Assembly: GCA_900546635.1 (NCBI GenBank)
Contig: URDS01000057.1
Coordinates: 1 to 14,471, forward strand
DNA: 14,471 nucleotides
Direction of reading: 5' to 3'
Source: an uncultured Eubacteriales bacterium
GTDB lineage: Bacteria > Bacillota > Clostridia > Oscillospirales > CAG-272
Part shown: positions 7,066 through 14,450 of the stretch, piece by piece
Layout of the letters: each line of letters opens with the position of its first letter
How positions within the stretch are numbered: position 1 is the stretch's first letter
Position numbers and translations under genes: made by a program
Notes under the pieces: model-generated
What the model was told of the DNA's origin: nothing
The model's database searches: none
The model's input: only the letters and a program-made list of their open reading frames with translations

Positions 7066-7434
7066 ATGGATGAATGTGTAAAGCAGAGAAAACTTCTTGC
7101 AGAGGAATTTAGATTATATCGAAAGGTCTTTATAGCATTAGGCGATGAAACAAGGCAGCAAATTTTTATTACATTGCTTGAACACGATACGGTCGGAATG
7201 CGTGTTCCTGAAATAACAAAACAAACGCATCTATCAAGACCTGCGGTATCACACCATCTGCAAATTTTAAAAGACGCGCAGCTGATCAATATACACCGTG
7301 TCGGCACAATGAATTATTATTATGTTGATTCAGCAGAAACTTGCTGGGGCGGGTTAAAAGAACTGATTGACCACGTAGACCAAGTTGTTCAAAGTGCAAA
7401 CGATAATGGATACCCTAATTTCAAGGAGGAATAA
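7066..7434 (+). CDS. ArsR-family winged-helix repressor
   Basis: 122-residue DNA-binding regulator. A winged helix spans about residues 20-90: ALGDETRQQIFITLLEH, then the recognition helix LSRPAVSHHLQILKDAQLI (56-74) and wing HRVGTMNYYYVD. Its only cysteines are Cys4 and Cys93, and there is no ELCVCDL-type metal motif, so it may sense redox change or a small molecule rather than arsenic or cadmium; this is inference. GGTGGTGAT supplies the ribosome binding site. It is 3 nt from the nitroreductase gene, whose ribosome binding site lies inside its 3' end. It probably represses its own operon through the overlapping operator. Confidence 0.92.
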   Translation: MDECVKQRKLLAEEFRLYRKVFIALGDETRQQIFITLLEHDTVGMRVPEITKQTHLSRPAVSHHLQILKDAQLINIHRVGTMNYYYVDSAETCWGGLKELIDHVDQVVQSANDNGYPNFKEE

Positions 7435-7437
7435 AGA

Positions 7438-8109
7438 ATGACCATTACAGACGCAATCAGAGAACGTCACTCTGTACGAAGCTATACAGACAAAAAACTT
7501 TCTTCGGAAGTTATCGCTGAATTACAAAAGGAAATCGCAAAATGCAATGAAGAAAGCGGATTCAACATTCAACTCGTTACAAATGAGCCGAAAGCATTCG
7601 ACAGCTTTATGGCGCACTACGGAAAATTCAGCGGCGTACAAAACTACATCGTATTGATAGGAAAAAAATCTCCTCGGTTAGATGAGCAAATCGGATATTA
7701 CGGCGAACGCATTGCACTCTACGCACAAATTCTTGGATTGAACACCTGCTGGGCAGCCATGACCTTCGGCAAGGGTACTGCTAAAAGCAAATGCAAAATG
7801 AATAAAGATGAAAAAATGATTTGTGTGCTCGCTCTCGGATACGGAGCAACGCAGGGGGTACAACATAAAAATAAAGCAATCAATGATGTTTGCACTGTAA
7901 ACGGCAAAATGCCTGATTGGTTTAAATCGGGAATCGAAACGGCGCTGTTAGCTCCGACTGCAACAAATCAGCAGAAATTTTTATTTTCGCTTGACGGAAA
8001 CATTGTTTCTGTTAAATCAACAGGCGGTTTTTACGCAAAAGTCGATCTCGGTATTGTCAAATATCATTTTGAAATCGGCGCCGGAAAAAACAACTTTATA
8101 TGGGGATAA
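7438..8109 (+). CDS. Nitroreductase-family flavoprotein
   Basis: 223-residue protein of the FMN-dependent nitroreductase family, closest in style to the TM1586-like putative nitroreductases. The N-terminus TITDAIRERHSVRSYTDKKL contains the RHSVR FMN-phosphate motif (residues 10-14), and GYYGERIALYAQILGLNTCW matches the central conserved helix. Family members reduce nitro groups, quinones or flavins with NAD(P)H; the substrate here is unknown. AAGGAGGAATAAAG lies just before the ATG. The tight linkage to an ArsR-type repressor suggests induction by a toxic compound or redox stress. Codon use is A+T-rich, unlike the genes on either side, which suggests transfer together with arsR. Confidence 0.92.
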   Translation: MTITDAIRERHSVRSYTDKKLSSEVIAELQKEIAKCNEESGFNIQLVTNEPKAFDSFMAHYGKFSGVQNYIVLIGKKSPRLDEQIGYYGERIALYAQILGLNTCWAAMTFGKGTAKSKCKMNKDEKMICVLALGYGATQGVQHKNKAINDVCTVNGKMPDWFKSGIETALLAPTATNQQKFLFSLDGNIVSVKSTGGFYAKVDLGIVKYHFEIGAGKNNFIWG

Positions 8110-8189
8110 TGTAACGAAATGTCCGCAGAGATCACGAACATCGGATTTTGATACCAAAATCCAAATTTGTAAAAATTCAATATGCGGCA

Positions 8190-8228
8190 AAAACGGTGCA
8201 ACCTCATTTTTTGAAGTTGCACCGTTTT
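8190..8228. terminator. Bidirectional terminator between convergent genes
   Basis: AAAACGGTGCAAC pairs with GTTGCACCGTTTT (13 bp); the 13-nt loop can add TCA/TGA. The T-runs on both strands serve the nitroreductase from the left and the truncated phosphotransferase from the right. Between it and 8337 I see no gene. Confidence 0.85.
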
Positions 8229-8337
8229 ACGTAGAGATCACTTCCTTGTGGGACTGCCCGTTACCGGCGCTCCTTTTTTGGGTTGTATCCCCGTTACACA
8301 GGAAAATATTTGTTTTACTCGACAATATCCCGCAAAA

Positions 8338-8910
8338 TCAGGTGAGCGCCGCGAGCATTCCGCATAGACGGAAGCGTTCCTCGTCAAAGGACTCGCGGCC
8401 GTAGCAATCCAGAAAATACGTCCGGTAGCGATCGGTTTTCAAGTTATAAAGCAGCGACCACGCGCTCCAAAACAGATCATAATGGCGGTCGCACACGCCG
8501 CCGTATCCCACGTCGATAAAACCGGAGAAGCGCCAGTCCTCGATCAAAATATTGGGCAGGCAGCTGTCCCCGTGAATCAGCGCGTCGCTTTGCAGATTCC
8601 CGCCGTGTTTTTTGAGCGTCTTGTACGCCGTCTCCCGCCCCTCTACGCCGATAAATTCAAGCAAATCGGCGTCAACCGCACCGCGCGGATGTTTTTCCTC
8701 CATCTCCGCAAAGATTTCCCGCAGACGATCCGGTCTCGGACAGTCTGAAAAATCGGTCTCATGCAGCCGGCGCAGCGACTCGGCAAGCACACGGCAAAGC
8801 TTTTTCGGTCCCGCAAGGCAGCGGGGCGAGATACCGTCCTCACCGGGAATCTTCTCGGTCAAAAGATAGTCGCGGTCCAGCGTATGATACGCGAGCACGC
8901 GCGCGGACAT
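8338..8910 (-). pseudogene. Truncated aminoglycoside 3'-phosphotransferase-like gene
   Basis: The C-terminal part of an APH(3')-type kinase, which phosphorylates aminoglycosides. Recognisable from VLAYHTLDRDYLLTEKIPG onward, it keeps the catalytic loop HGDSCLPN and the metal-binding FIDVGYGG, followed by DRHYDLFWSAW. The N-terminal lobe, with the nucleotide-binding beta strands and lysine, is missing. About 190 residues remain where family members have about 260. The open frame runs on to 8991, but residues before about ARVLAYH look unlike the family and lie over another gene's coding sequence. In-frame ATG at 8908-8910 and GTG at 8896-8898 exist without good ribosome binding sites. It is almost surely inactive. 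It is G+C-rich like the backbone, and its break marks a recombination point. Confidence 0.85.
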
Positions 8911-9040
8911 CCAAAGAATTCTCGAGCTGATGCGCGAAAAAGAAACCGTCCTGGAAACCGAACATGCACATACCCAGATGCTTTGGAACAAATGTTACGG
9001 CATCAAAGAAAAAATGGAGGTTGTTGAAGATGAAAGATAA
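8906..9040 (+). pseudogene. C-terminal tail of a broken gene upstream of the envelope module
   Basis: A plus-strand frame, open from the TGA at 8885-8887 to TAA at 9038-9040, changes character near 8906 and then reads DIQRILELMREKETVLETEH followed by AHTQMLWNKCYGIKEKMEVVEDER. It looks like a helical, charged C-terminus with codon use like the next gene. It contains the next gene's ribosome binding site and overlaps its start by 11 nt, the arrangement of translationally coupled operon neighbours. I infer that it is the remnant of the gene that originally preceded the module. Its family is not recognised, and the front is lost at the same break that truncates the phosphotransferase. Confidence 0.5.
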
Positions 9041-9929
9041 TACATTTGCACTGAAAATGAACAAAGATGGAGAACTCCTGCTTGAAAATTCTGATGACGC
9101 TGTCAAAGCAAAATACAAACCAGACAGTCTGTTACTCTGCGCACCTGTCTCCTATCTGCTTATGCTCTTCTGTGTCGTAATAGATATTGCATTTTTCTGC
9201 AGTCTCTTCGTACGCATTTCTTACGACTCTCCCATCATGATCTGGGGCCAGGTCGCAGGACTGGCCTTTGCAGCAGATGTTGTGGCCGCCTTTGCAGGCA
9301 TTCTGGCAAAAAAGATCAGACAGGGACTCAGCCACGATAAATTCAATCTGGCATTGCTGTTAGCTGTTCCGATTTTTGCCCTGATCATCAATGGTGTACT
9401 CCGTTTCTCCACCATGTCGCTCTCTTCTGCAGACGGAACAGTGGATGCCGCAACGATCGCATTAACGATTATTGCCATTGCAACTCCTGTTTTTACATCT
9501 GTCGGCAATTTTGCCATCAGCTTCGAGCTGTACAACCCGCTGGCAAAACAGCTTTGCCGTCAGGAAATTGCACTTAACGAGCTCAAAAACCGGATTCGAC
9601 GCCTGGAAGCAATTCAGGACGAATGTGACAGCTTTAACTCATCACAGATCCAGGACGCAGACCACCAGCATCTTATCAACGCCAAAAAGGATCTCATCAA
9701 CGATTCTCTGACCCTTCTGGCTGATATGAGAGTGCAGCTCATGGAACAGCTGGGTGATCCCACTTCAACAAATGTCCTGAGTAAATCGCGCTCCGATGAA
9801 CTCTTTGATCGTCTTGGCAGGGAACTGGCTGCCCTTGCAGCTGCAAGCGGCGAAAAAACCGCTCCTCCTGCCATCGACAAAGATGTTCCAACTAAAAACC
9901 ACGTTGTCAACTTTTCAGAAGCTGTTTAA
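9030..9929 (+). CDS. Four-TM membrane protein with coiled-coil tail, unknown function
   Basis: 299 residues from the ATG at 9030, chosen because TGGAGG lies 9 nt upstream; an ATG at 8964 has no such site. A hydrophilic N-terminus (1-33) is followed by four likely membrane spans (about 34-62, 68-93, 105-125, 141-166). A charged helical tail with a short coiled coil (about 170-200, ELKNRIRRLEAIQ) and a second helical stretch (215-240) follow; an A/P-rich linker ends the protein. By the positive-inside rule the tail is probably cytoplasmic. I do not recognise the family. It is 14 nt upstream of a lipoprotein with an OmpA-like domain, so the two are likely partners at the membrane and cell wall. 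Confidence 0.85.
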   Translation: MKDNTFALKMNKDGELLLENSDDAVKAKYKPDSLLLCAPVSYLLMLFCVVIDIAFFCSLFVRISYDSPIMIWGQVAGLAFAADVVAAFAGILAKKIRQGLSHDKFNLALLLAVPIFALIINGVLRFSTMSLSSADGTVDAATIALTIIAIATPVFTSVGNFAISFELYNPLAKQLCRQEIALNELKNRIRRLEAIQDECDSFNSSQIQDADHQHLINAKKDLINDSLTLLADMRVQLMEQLGDPTSTNVLSKSRSDELFDRLGRELAALAAASGEKTAPPAIDKDVPTKNHVVNFSEAV

Positions 9930-9943
9930 GGAGGAAAAATACT

Positions 9944-11218
9944 ATGATGAAAAAAATCGCAAAACTTACATGCACTTTTGCTGTCATTTCTGCTGCACTT
10001 TTCACTTTGACCGGATGCAGCAATCCAGATCCTTCCGGCCCCAGTTCTGCTGAAACCAGCAAACCGGCTGTCGCTTACGTTATCTCAAACACAGCAAACT
10101 CTAAACCAGTAGACTCATCCGCCCCGCTCATTCAGGATACTATGCTTGATGCCGCTATGAATTACGGCTATTCCTTTATCGTCCGCGTAGACGGTGATCC
10201 TGCACTTGTATCCACGGAAGATCTCAACATTGATGAACAGTACAAAACTGCTTCCAAAGAGAGACTGAAAAGAGATGCCGCCAGTAAAGCCTCCAATCTC
10301 CTTCAGATTGTGGATGGTGTCACACCTTTAAATCCAGAGGCCGACTATCTGGAGGCCCTCCGCCTTGGTGCTTCCTCGCTGCGGAGTCTGGATTCCAGCT
10401 ACACTTCCCGCACCATCATCTGCTGTGGAAGCGGACTGTCTACATCAGGTTACTTAAACTTCCAGAACAATTTACTGTCTGCTGAACCCCAGGTAATCGT
10501 TGATATGCTGAAAGAGCGGGAGGCTCTTCCCGATCTCAGCGGATGCACCGTATACTGGTTAGGTATGGCGAAGGTCGAAGCGCCTCAGGAAAAACTTACT
10601 CCCAAGCAGAGCAATAACCTTACCAGTATCTGGAAAGCTGTTGTCGAAGCCTCCGGCGGAGAATTCGTATCAAACGACTATATTGCCGTATCTGACGAAA
10701 CCCGCACGACAGATTCCCTCCCTTCGGTCAGTGTTGTAGATATTCCTTCTGATACGCCGATTGTATTTGACTCGGACGTTCTGGATGAAACAGATACCGA
10801 AGAATCCAACGCATTCGACGAACCTGTTGCTCTGGAAGAAAGCCAGGTCCAATTCGTTGGTGACGAAGCAGCCTATCTTAACCCGGAAGCCGCTTTGGAA
10901 ACCATTCGTCCCATTGCAGATTACCTGGCAAAACACGAATCCGTCTCTCTCCTCCTTGTCGGCTCTACAGCCGGAGACATCACAGATGAATCCACCCTCA
11001 GCCTGTCTCAGGCCAGAGCGGATGCCGTAAAAAAAACGCTCTGTGATGACTTAGGGATCGCTGAAAGCCGCATTCATACCCTTGGCATGGGTTCTTCCGA
11101 TCCCTGGCATATCAGCAACGCCGGGTACGACGACGGCGCCGCTGCCAGCAGTAATCGTAAGGTGACCCTGATCAGTGCCGATACGGAACTCGCCCAGAAT
11201 CTTATGAACAATCATTGA
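9944..11218 (+). CDS. Lipoprotein with vWA-like region and OmpA-like peptidoglycan-binding domain
   Basis: 424 residues. The signal peptide has lipobox LTGC (Cys25). AAGGAGG at 9928-9934 supports the ATG at 9944; the adjacent ATG at 9947 is also possible. Residues about 42-235 resemble a von Willebrand A-like fold seen in OmpA-family proteins of Gram-positive bacteria, with a core strand TIICCGSGLSTSGYLNFQ and later VYWLGMAKVEAPQEKLTP; a clear metal-site DxSxS is not seen. An acidic linker lies near 270-300. Residues 302-415 are an OmpA_C-type domain: VQFVGDEAAYLNPEAALETI, LSQARADAV and SSNRKV, including the arginine of the diaminopimelate-binding motif. The protein should be lipid-anchored outside the membrane and grip peptidoglycan. 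Unusually for an OmpA domain, the organism appears Gram-positive. Confidence 0.88.
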   Translation: MMKKIAKLTCTFAVISAALFTLTGCSNPDPSGPSSAETSKPAVAYVISNTANSKPVDSSAPLIQDTMLDAAMNYGYSFIVRVDGDPALVSTEDLNIDEQYKTASKERLKRDAASKASNLLQIVDGVTPLNPEADYLEALRLGASSLRSLDSSYTSRTIICCGSGLSTSGYLNFQNNLLSAEPQVIVDMLKEREALPDLSGCTVYWLGMAKVEAPQEKLTPKQSNNLTSIWKAVVEASGGEFVSNDYIAVSDETRTTDSLPSVSVVDIPSDTPIVFDSDVLDETDTEESNAFDEPVALEESQVQFVGDEAAYLNPEAALETIRPIADYLAKHESVSLLLVGSTAGDITDESTLSLSQARADAVKKTLCDDLGIAESRIHTLGMGSSDPWHISNAGYDDGAAASSNRKVTLISADTELAQNLMNNH

Positions 11219-11255
11219 TTTCCGCTTCTCCCACAGAAAGGACATTTCACAGTCT

Positions 11256-11880
11256 ATGATCCAAAACATAAAACGCAGAATAAATAAACCTGTTTTCCTT
11301 ATGAGTGCTGTCTCAGGCGGCACTCTCTGGTTCTTCTGTAATCATCTGTACTCTATCTATCGTTTAAAGATTTCAGGCTTTTTGATGGTTCCTGCCCTGT
11401 GTACCTTATTATTTGCTGTTCTCTTCCTGACCGTATGGTATTCCCGTGAAGCAGGCCTCCGATCTTGCTGAAGCAATGAAAACCGCTGCAACTTCCTATT
11501 CCACAAGAGATCTGCTTTCTGTCCGCTATATGAACCATTTTAATACGCTTTTCGGTTTTCTCAGAGTCATTTTCTTAAGTCTCATTGGTTTACTCATCGG
11601 CGGACTGCTTTCTCTCCCCTACATGGATCATGCCAGCCTTCCACTCATTGTTTCCAGCAGTGCGGCCGGTTCCCTTCTTGGCAGTGTTCTTCTGGAATCC
11701 GGTGTCCAGAGTGGTGTTTATCAGAGTATTTTATGGTTTCTCCTGTGGATTCTGTTTTCCGCTACGCTGGGATTTCTGCATCCTAAAAAACAAATTTTGA
11801 GACCTGAAAATATAACAGTTCCCTTGGAATTAAAAGACGATAGGATAAATGAAATAAAAAATGAAAATATTCGCGTGTGA
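11256..11880 (+). pseudogene. Polytopic membrane protein interrupted by a frameshift
   Basis: Two open frames together look like one gene. The first (ATG 11256 to TGA 11471, 71 residues) has two membrane spans and ends in WYSREAGLRSC. The second (open from 11431, first GTG at 11446, to TGA 11880) reads KQASDLAEAMKTAATSYS and has three more spans (about residues 37-58, 64-84, 93-112 from that GTG). Removing one G from CAGGCC near 11453-11456 would join them as REAASDLAEAMKT, a sensible helix, giving about 207 residues. There is no ribosome binding site before the GTG and no clear slippery heptamer, so a disabling mutation or read error is likelier than programmed frameshifting. The ATG's own ribosome binding site (AGAAAGGA) is rather distant. 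It is the last gene of the envelope module. Confidence 0.7.
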
Positions 11881-11980
11881 CATAAATTTTTATATAACAT
11901 GTTAAACAGACTTTATATAATTGATTTATTGGACAAAAAAATAACCATAGATGTAACTCGTCCTTTTTTGCTCAATTTTT
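11881..11980. other. A+T-rich gap between convergent genes
   Basis: No gene is seen. An inverted repeat AGATGTA (11949-11955) / TACATCT (11982-11988) overlaps the kinase stop codon with T-runs between its arms; it could stop transcription from either side, but it is not a classical terminator. Confidence 0.35.
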
Positions 11981-12796
11981 CTACATCTTTGAAAACAAAT
12001 ACGCATATTTTCGCATTTGTGCAAACAAAATCATTTCCACTCGTTTTCGTATTTCTTCTGGATACCCCTCCGCATTCGCGAGCAATTCAGTCACATCTTT
12101 TTTCGTAAAATGAAACTTCAGATTCCCTCTATATAATGCTTCAGAAAGGTCCAACTGCTCATCAAACTCACTGCATATCGTTTTTGCCTGAACCTGATCC
12201 ATCAGTGCATACGTATCCCCCGATAAAGGATAATCCATCGTTGTATCTGACAGTAGCCCTGCCCCATGATCAAAAATCGGGCAGTATGCATAGTCACCTT
12301 TTCCATTCATCAACACCGCTATATTATGCGTATGACGATCCTCGTTCAGGAAAAATGCGTCTATCGTCAACAGCTTGTTCATATAGACGCCAAAGTTTTG
12401 AAGCCCGGTCATACGCTCCACCTGCTGTACCAAGAAACGTAAGCGTTCTTCATGTTTTGGAATTCTATACAGGGATTGATACAGACTTTCTCCAAAAGAA
12501 TTTTTAAACAGTCTCTCCAAAGTGATAATCTGCCAGTCCTCCCTCAGAAAATTTCTACTCTTTACTCCGTTATAAATCACAGTTCCATATTTTATTTTTT
12601 CCAGATCGTAACATACAAATTCGTCTTCCGCCAGCGTTGATTTTTTCAGAAGATGCGAGATCATATACTCTGCCAATCCCTCATATCCTGTATAATCCGC
12701 TTTGTACCAGATTCCGTTATTCTCCCATTTTAACTGGTTTCCTTTTGACGACTGACGCTCATTCGTCCTGATATTCTGTTCAAATAATTCTATCAT
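11981..12796 (-). CDS. Compact HipA-like serine/threonine kinase (putative toxin)
   Basis: 271 residues, much shorter than HipA (about 440) and nearer to the small kinases HipT and CtkA. An N-terminal glycine/serine loop RQSSKGNQLKW (14-24) is followed by NGIWYKAD with likely ATP-binding Lys32. The catalytic loop is NEDRHTHN (151-158; Asp153, Asn158) and the metal motif is IFDHGAGLL (174-182). The HipA N-terminal subdomain is absent. Family knowledge: HipA-type kinases phosphorylate tRNA synthetases or related targets and cause growth arrest. The ATG at 12794-12796 follows the upstream HTH gene's stop by 4 nt, with AGAGG as ribosome binding site, so the pair is one operon. Which substrate it modifies cannot be told from sequence. 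Confidence 0.87.
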   Translation of the reverse strand: MIELFEQNIRTNERQSSKGNQLKWENNGIWYKADYTGYEGLAEYMISHLLKKSTLAEDEFVCYDLEKIKYGTVIYNGVKSRNFLREDWQIITLERLFKNSFGESLYQSLYRIPKHEERLRFLVQQVERMTGLQNFGVYMNKLLTIDAFFLNEDRHTHNIAVLMNGKGDYAYCPIFDHGAGLLSDTTMDYPLSGDTYALMDQVQAKTICSEFDEQLDLSEALYRGNLKFHFTKKDVTELLANAEGYPEEIRKRVEMILFAQMRKYAYLFSKM

Positions 12797-12800
12797 CCAT

Positions 12801-13349
12801 CTACCTCTCTATCCGTAGCCAGAAATCATCTTCCGCCATCCGTCCTTCCGTTTTTTCTATAATCATAATCGGATCGTAAAATGGCAGTCCCAAATCTTTT
12901 AATATCAGTTTCATCTTATCTCTGCTTTCCGGAAAGCATCGTGATTCCAGAAATTCCAGATACTGATCATAATCCGGTTCTTCCACAACTCCGAATGCCC
13001 GAAACATAATTTTGTCTGTATAATTTTTTACTTTTACTTTCCGTTCCTGCTCATTCACATCGATCAAGGTACATACATTCTGCCCATACATGTACCAGAT
13101 TCTGAGCGGCCATATTTTTTCCGGAACTTTCACTTCCTGTTCGTATTCTGGATATTTTTGCAGCATTTTCAAAAGTAAAACAATCGGTCCGCGAATCACT
13201 TCTTCACTTCTTTCCCAGCGCTCTACCGTTGGCTTGGAACAATTAATCAGTTCCGCAAACTCCTTTTGCGTCAGATGCAGTTCCTTCCGAAGTTCCTTGA
13301 TTTCTTTTGCCGTTGTATATTCTGGCGTTATAAATAATTTTTCTTTCAT
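12801..13349 (-). CDS. HTH (XRE-type) protein with extra C-terminal domain, putative Hip antitoxin
   Basis: 182 residues from the ATG at 13347-13349, preferred over an in-frame GTG at 13358 because AAAGGTGAGG lies just upstream of the ATG and overlaps the GTG. Residues about 14-63 are a helix-turn-helix (EIKELRKELHLTQKEFAELI then NCSKPTVERWERSEEVIRG), the HipB-like DNA-binding part. Residues about 81-182 are a second domain, conserved in style (FRAFGVVEEP, FLESRCFP, YDPIMIIEKTEGRMAEDDFW), that I recall accompanying small HipA-like kinases in Firmicutes. In HipBST systems a separate small HipS protein inhibits the kinase; this domain could play that part, making a HipB-HipS style fusion. That is inference. 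It probably represses the operon through the direct repeats upstream. Confidence 0.85.
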   Translation of the reverse strand: MKEKLFITPEYTTAKEIKELRKELHLTQKEFAELINCSKPTVERWERSEEVIRGPIVLLLKMLQKYPEYEQEVKVPEKIWPLRIWYMYGQNVCTLIDVNEQERKVKVKNYTDKIMFRAFGVVEEPDYDQYLEFLESRCFPESRDKMKLILKDLGLPFYDPIMIIEKTEGRMAEDDFWLRIER

Positions 13350-13685
13350 AAACCTCACCTTTCAGCTTTATAATTCCCGACTTTTTCTTTATTGAATCAT
13401 AAAAATCTGTATTTGTAAACGAAAAACCATTATTTTGATTGTTTTTACATCTTAAAAACCATCATTTTAATTGTTTCCCCATAGATCTCAACATCTCACC
13501 ACACTCTTCCAATTTGTCGCATCTTTTTCCGGATAAACTCACACAAATTTGACAATTTATGATACACTAAGCTAAGTGACATCAATTCTGAATGTTCTGT
13601 GCTCTGCCGCAGATTTTTCGGAACTGAAATTGACTTTTCGATGCATAAACCAAACAATTTGTGGCATACGAAGAAAGGAATTTTT
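13350..13685. promoter_or_regulatory. Divergent intergenic control region
   Basis: 336 nt without a gene, between the minus-strand hip-like operon and the plus-strand phosphatase. It holds the direct repeats at 13422-13476. TATAAA-like and TATGAT-like hexamers on the minus strand (near 13365-13400) could be the hip promoter, but none has a good -35. On the plus strand TTGACA at 13549-13554 is a perfect -35 without a clear -10 at 16-18 bp; TATGAT and TACACT lie too close. The phosphatase promoter is probably here. Confidence 0.45.
13422..13476. repeat. Two 23-bp direct repeats, likely hip operator
   Basis: Copies at 13422-13444 and 13454-13476 both begin AAAAACCAT and end ATTGTTT. They differ at only two of 23 positions, and their starts are 32 bp apart, about three helical turns. 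They lie 73-127 bp upstream of the HTH gene's ATG. Arms AAAAAC/GTTTTT give the first copy partial dyad symmetry. Paired sites on one DNA face fit cooperative autorepression by the HTH protein. Confidence 0.7.
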
Positions 13686-14402
13686 ATGAAAATTATCTTT
13701 ATCCGCCACGGCGAACCGAATTATGAGATTGATTCGCTGACTGAAAAAGGCTGGCGTGAGGCTGAGCTGCTTTCGAAGCGGACGGCGAAATGGAACGTCA
13801 CCGATTTTTACTGCTCGCCGCTTGGTCGTGCGAAAGACACGGCTTCTTTCACACTGAAAAACGCGGATCGTGAAGCCAAAATTCTTCCATGGCTGCGCGA
13901 ATTTGATGCGCCTGTCATTGACCCGGAGACCGGAAAGCGCCGGATTCCGTGGGATTTTCTGCCGGATGTGCTCGATGCGAACCGGGATCTCTATGATCAT
14001 GATCTCTGGACACAGAACCCGATCATGAAAACCGGAAACATGGATGAAAATTATCGTGTCGTAACGGACGGACTCGATGCGCTGCTTGCTCGCTACGGTT
14101 ATGTACGCGACGGCTACCGCTACCACGCTTCAGATGAAACGAACCGCGAAGCTGTCATCGTCTGCTTCTGCCATCTCGGCGTTACCTGCGTCGCGCTGTC
14201 CCATCTGCTCAACACAACGCCGGTGCAGCTCTGGCAGGGCCTGTTCCTGGCGCCGACTTCCGTCACGATCGTCGGAACGGAAGAGCGCAAACCAGGCGAA
14301 GTGTACTTCCGCTGCCAGACCGTCGGCGATGTCCATCACCTGCTTTCTGCGGGCGAACCGGTTTCGTATTATGGAGCGTTTAACGATCCATTCCAATTTT
14401 AA
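13686..14402 (+). CDS. Histidine phosphatase (phosphoglycerate mutase-like) family protein
   Basis: 238 residues from the ATG at 13686 (MKIIFIRHGEPNYE), supported by GAAAGGA 6-8 nt upstream and because the catalytic motif starts right after it; the open frame reaches back to 13599 without a ribosome binding site. Catalytic residues expected of the family are present: Arg7-His8-Gly9 (RHGEP), Arg48 (SPLGRAKDTA), Glu72 (LREFDAP) and His163 (CFCHLGVT). Members dephosphorylate phosphometabolites by a phosphohistidine intermediate; the substrate is not predictable here. Composition returns to the G+C-richer backbone style. It is a single-gene unit with a short IS605-like hairpin right after the stop. 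Confidence 0.92.
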   Translation: MKIIFIRHGEPNYEIDSLTEKGWREAELLSKRTAKWNVTDFYCSPLGRAKDTASFTLKNADREAKILPWLREFDAPVIDPETGKRRIPWDFLPDVLDANRDLYDHDLWTQNPIMKTGNMDENYRVVTDGLDALLARYGYVRDGYRYHASDETNREAVIVCFCHLGVTCVALSHLLNTTPVQLWQGLFLAPTSVTIVGTEERKPGEVYFRCQTVGDVHHLLSAGEPVSYYGAFNDPFQF

Positions 14403-14412
14403 CATCCGTAGA

Positions 14413-14450
14413 CAAGAAGTCCCTCGCTTCTAAAGCGGTGGGATGAATTG
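14413..14450 (+). mobile_element. Possible IS200/IS605-type right-end remnant
   Basis: AGAAGTCCCTCGCTTC followed by TAAAGCGGTGGGATGAATTG resembles the 3' ends of IS200/IS605 elements, which also supply the scaffold end of the TnpB omega RNA. The hairpin at 14421-14442 is CCC-T-CGCTT, loop CTA, AAGCG-G-T-GGG with one bulged T. No tnpA or tnpB precedes it; the phosphatase stop is only 10 nt upstream. It may be a solo end or the edge of an element outside the window. Recognition is from memory of such ends, not from a search. Confidence 0.45.

Noticed and set aside
8911..8991. N-terminal 27 residues of the phosphotransferase frame
   Set aside because: They do not resemble the APH N-lobe and lie over the plus-strand gene tail; taken as read-through beyond the break.
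9030..11218. Zorya (ZorAB) defence system
   Set aside because: There is an OmpA-like domain next to a TM protein, but no MotA/ZorA-type signature, no TM-anchored ZorB and no ZorC, ZorD or ZorE gene.
12136..12507. 123-residue plus-strand open frame
   Set aside because: Antisense to the Hip-like kinase with no ribosome binding site or domain.
13422..13476. CRISPR repeats
   Set aside because: Only two copies with a 9-bp gap, far too short for a spacer; operator repeats fit better.
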